Translations under genes and position numbers: made by a program
Notes under the pieces: generated by a model
The model's input: the letters and a program-made list of their open reading frames with translations, nothing else
Database searches by the model: none
Told to the model about the DNA's origin: nothing
Shown here: in pieces, positions 37,946 to 64,000 of the stretch
Position numbering within the stretch: the stretch's first letter is position 1
How the letters are laid out: every line of letters begins with the position of its first letter
From: Mastigias papua
Lineage: Eukaryota; Cnidaria; Scyphozoa; Rhizostomeae; Mastigiidae
Length of the DNA stretch: 64,000 nucleotides
Direction of reading: 5' to 3'
Assembly: GCA_964019165.1 (NCBI GenBank)
Contig: OZ025278.1
Coordinates: 12,182,962 to 12,246,961 of the forward strand

Positions 37946-38490
37946 CAGTAGTATGCCACTCATTAAACTATCGATCGTAGAGCTATGCTAGAAGATGGAG
38001 AGGAAGTGGGCAGTTGCAGCTTTTGTGTTTATGTAAGGGGGCAAAAGGAGACTAGAAGTGCCCCGCTCAGTCCCATATGTTCTTCTGCACAACCACCCTT
38101 ACATGAAATCTACCTCGTATTCATAAGAAGACACTAACATAGGCAAAAGTTTCTTCACTAATGGTTGTGCCATTCCAAATCATGTCTCATGGTGGAGTCT
38201 TCGCATGCCTACCATGAACTAAACACAACTGTGTTTGCTTTGTCAACAATGTCAGAGTATATGTTTATTGCTATTGTGCTACAGAGTGCCCTTCAAAGGA
38301 CGTCTGCCCCCCCCCCCACAATCTACATTGCGCTTCCGGCATCCGTACTGAAAGACATTGAATTCCAATTGCTCAATAAGTTATCAGATTAAGACAGATC
38401 TAATGATGTGACAATTTGCGATGATTGCGTAGAACAGATCTGAGAATCTATAGGGATATCTTACGTCCAAGTCTAGAAGAATACGTGGAA
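37946..38490 (-). other. Gap between array and PRPF6 stop, including the 3' UTR
   Basis: No gene or repeat was recognised apart from a 9-base C run at 38309-38317. The right half is inferred to be the 3' UTR of PRPF6, which is read leftwards. Confidence 0.5.
38264..38269 (-). terminator. Candidate polyadenylation signal of PRPF6
   Basis: AATAAA on the minus strand, about 220 bp after the TGA. If it is used, the mRNA would end near 38240, only about 0.3 kb from the decayed satellite. Confidence 0.5.
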
Positions 38491-63850
<25,360 letters not shown>

Positions 63851-64000
63851 CTATACAGTGACAATGAAGAGAATTAACAACAGAATTCTAAATTACATGA
63901 GGGGCATATAAAAGGGGGCCTTATTAACAACCTGAAGTTCTAGCGTGGAAGCTTATTCCAGGGGGGCTTTTGCGAGGGGGGAAATTCAAGGATTTACGCT
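63851..64000. other. Intron fragment with possible MITE end
   Basis: This is the start of the intron upstream of the first visible PRPF6 exon. The last bases (CAAGGATTTACG) resemble, in reverse complement, the CGTAAATCCTCGAAT end of the small foldback element at 38696, so a related element may be cut by the window edge. Confidence 0.35.

Overview
This looks like nuclear DNA of an invertebrate animal. Most of a conserved, intron-rich animal gene (PRPF6) is present, with relics of non-LTR retrotransposons, small inverted-repeat elements, microsatellites and one large satellite array. The tails of several LINE relics (W-N-S-L-P-like blocks, and a K-N-W-x-G-P-x-C-K-C-like end) remind me of cnidarian elements. 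I cannot fix the species, and the cnidarian assignment is a guess from memory.

Layout: (1) 1-6068 is a Ty3/Gypsy LTR retrotransposon on the + strand. Its 5' LTR is cut by the window start, gag and pol are both open, and the 3' LTR is complete. Gag and Pol overlap in the -1 frame at a textbook frameshift signal (TTTAAAC, 6-nt spacer, 8-bp GC stem, possible pseudoknot). (2) 6069-37306 is an uninterrupted head-to-tail satellite of about 290 copies of a 107-bp monomer. Each consensus monomer carries two adjacent perfect 14-bp palindromes. The array is a patchwork of higher-order duplications of many lengths (4, 5, 7, 11, 14, 15, 16, 17 and 22 monomers). The Gypsy element sits directly in a monomer, at the dyad of one palindrome. 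(3) 37307-37945 holds about six strongly decayed monomers that still keep the 107-bp phase, so this is the true array edge. (4) 38491-63850, on the - strand, holds the last 19 coding exons (590 codons plus stop) of PRPF6, the U5 snRNP / tri-snRNP bridging protein. All exons are open, all splice sites are GT-AG, and all intron phases agree. The 5' part of the gene (roughly 350 codons by comparison with the human protein) lies beyond the right edge. The 3' end of this core splicing gene lies only about 0.3-0.5 kb from decayed satellite and about 1.2 kb from the homogeneous array, and it is transcribed towards it.

The PRPF6 introns hold 3' tails of LINEs on both strands, one with a clear 12-bp target-site duplication. 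They also hold a pogo-like MITE flanked by TA, a TTAA-flanked MITE, and two copies of a hAT-like MITE. One hAT-like copy sits in a pentanucleotide microsatellite and was itself split by a second inverted-repeat element; the other copy preserves the empty site. There are also foldback elements and (TA)n and (TAATA)n tracts. I found no tRNA, rRNA, CRISPR or prokaryotic feature. The many short open frames inside the satellite are by-products of the repeat and are not annotated as genes.
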